Shown: piece after piece, positions 39,943-40,508 of the stretch | How the letters are laid out: every line of letters begins with the position of its first letter | How positions within the stretch are numbered: position 1 is the first letter of the stretch | Virus record (IMG/VR): IMGVR_UViG_3300036859_000658 | Span: 1-40,508 of that record | From: a virus | Strand: one strand, 5' to 3' | DNA length: 40,508 nucleotides | The notes under the pieces: model-generated | Told to the model about the DNA's origin: nothing | Seen by the model: the letters and a program-made list of their open reading frames with translations, nothing else | Databases searched by the model: none | Program-made: the position numbers and the translations under genes

Positions 39943-40508
39943 TTAGCTTGGGTTCTCAGGCTCCGTCAACTTTTCCTCAGGTGTCAACTCTTCCTCAGGT
40001 GGTCCATGCACCGTCAGTTCGATTCCGGCCTGATCGCATTTCTGAGCGAGCAGAGCACGCAGCTTGAACCACGGCAAATCCCATTCGCCCCGTTCATTAT
40101 CGTCGTATTCGATGGCAGCGAAACGGCGGCGCGAGGCATAGCCCACCAACTGCATGGTGATCTCATGCATGGCGCTGTCCATGCGGTCGCGGAACTTGCG
40201 CACGGCGGCCCGCCGGCGCGCGGCGAAGGAGGGAACGGGCCGGTTCTCGTATTTCGCATCGTCGCCCCACTCCTTGAGCCAGCGCTTGTGCTGTATGGCC
40301 CAGCGGCGAAGTTGCCGGCCGTTGTAATGCCATAGAGCCTCATCCTTCACGTTTATAGCCGTGAGCAAATTCTGTGGCGTGATGCGCACGCGTAACACAC
40401 CCTGAGCCCCCTGCGGGCCCGCGGGACGGGGCAGCCACGCTACCAGCTTCACCATCAGATTCTTGCCCCGCTGATAGATCGCCGCCTCGGCGCGCACTGC
40501 TTCCCCGC
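39943..40508 (-). CDS. miniature type V-like effector, C-terminal part (residues from about 218 to 405)
   Basis: This is the right-hand end of the gene that begins at 879 and overlaps it by 227 bp. After the RuvC-I-like strand comes an Arg/Lys-rich helical stretch (residues about 277-345; AARRRAAVRKFRDRM), like the bridge and RuvC helices of TnpB. It is followed by FAAIEYDD with Glu351 at the RuvC-II position and by LPWFKLRALLAQKCDQAGIE, which closely follows the family pattern FPWxxLRxLIxYKAxxAGI. The protein then ends in an acidic, proline-rich tail (PPEEELTPEEK). It has no CX2C ribbon and no RuvC-III NADxNAA segment. Two of the three RuvC acidic residues are therefore absent. The stop at 39943 lies 337 bp from the first CRISPR repeat on the same strand. 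Three residues differ from the left-edge copy (V/I, V/G, E/G). Assignment rests on motif order and CRISPR linkage. Confidence 0.72.
   Translation of the reverse strand, partial: GEAVRAEAAIYQRGKNLMVKLVAWLPRPAGPQGAQGVLRVRITPQNLLTAINVKDEALWHYNGRQLRRWAIQHKRWLKEWGDDAKYENRPVPSFAARRRAAVRKFRDRMDSAMHEITMQLVGYASRRRFAAIEYDDNERGEWDLPWFKLRALLAQKCDQAGIELTVHGPPEEELTPEEKLTEPENPS
40282..40508. repeat. terminal overlap with bases 1-227 (contig closes on itself)
   Basis: The first 127 bases are identical to bases 1-127. The remaining 100 carry about eight substitutions and no gaps. An exact match of 127 bp is a common assembly k-mer length, which points to circular closure with strain variation beyond it. Both versions keep the effector frame open. 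A true diverged second copy of the gene just outside the window is the less likely alternative. Confidence 0.8.

Noticed and set aside
39943-40508. Plain IS200/IS605 TnpB transposon
   Set aside because: No TnpA or transposon end is seen, the RuvC-I Asp, RuvC-III and C-terminal zinc ribbon are missing, and a CRISPR array follows directly.
1-40508. tRNA genes, ribosomal RNA, insertion sequences, retroelement with template and variable repeats
   Set aside because: I saw no cloverleaf-like sequence with a CCA end, no transposase, no reverse transcriptase and no near-identical variable repeat pair.

Overview
The window looks like the near-complete, probably circular genome of a temperate short-tailed (P22-like podovirus-type) phage, assembled from an environmental sample. 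The basis is a tyrosine integrase next to an excisionase-like regulator, one long leftward structural block in P22-like order (small and large terminase, portal, scaffold, coat, gp4-like adaptors, gp10-like protein, ejection proteins), and no ribosomal RNA, tRNA or metabolic genes. The host cannot be named from the sequence. Starts are mostly preceded by AGGAG-type ribosome sites, so it is a bacterium with ordinary Shine-Dalgarno use. Bases 1-127 are identical to 40282-40408, and the match continues to the window end at about 92 % identity. The ends therefore join in one circle or terminally redundant molecule.

Layout. (1) 37809-40508 joined to 1-2826, minus strand: an accessory operon. A two-HTH regulator (2272-2826) is followed by small zinc-finger and hypothetical genes, then a 405-residue protein split across the contig ends. 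This protein has the layout of a miniature Cas12/TnpB-type (type V-like) effector. About 340 bp of structured non-coding DNA follows, then a roughly 20-repeat CRISPR array (38323-39605) and two small genes. (2) 2904-4398: integrase and a phage protein of unknown function under a near-consensus promoter. (3) 4400-5240: an unusual non-coding block of about nine units of about 90 bp, written in a GGYNN pentamer rhythm. (4) 5249-9314: small accessory genes on both strands around a multi-site palindromic operator (7221-7299). (5) 9321-34429: virion and packaging genes, almost all on the minus strand. (6) 34430-37764: a non-coding stretch with a terminator, then plus-strand replication genes. These are headed by an initiator-like protein with palindromic iterons inside its own gene, and the run ends in what look like truncated genes next to the CRISPR module.

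The most interesting system is the phage-borne CRISPR module. The effector keeps the type V/TnpB architecture: an N-terminal CX2C-CX2C zinc finger, a RuvC-I-like strand, an arginine-rich bridge-type helix region and a RuvC-II-like glutamate. It lacks the RuvC-I aspartate and ends before the RuvC-III aspartate and C-terminal zinc ribbon, so it is predicted to bind rather than cut. No cas1, cas2, cas4 or cas6 is visible. The repeats are identical at the effector-proximal end and decay stepwise away from it. They end in a short hairpin abutting the spacer, as in type V crRNAs, and two spacers encode peptides typical of cellular genes (a Ser/Thr-kinase subdomain IX and an HExxH metalloprotease motif). 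The working inference is an RNA-guided, nuclease-dead silencing system carried by a phage and aimed at rival phages or host genes.

Gene functions in the structural block rest on family resemblance judged by eye. Most small genes are called from ribosome sites, ATGA-type overlaps and composition, and have no known function. No endolysin was recognised.
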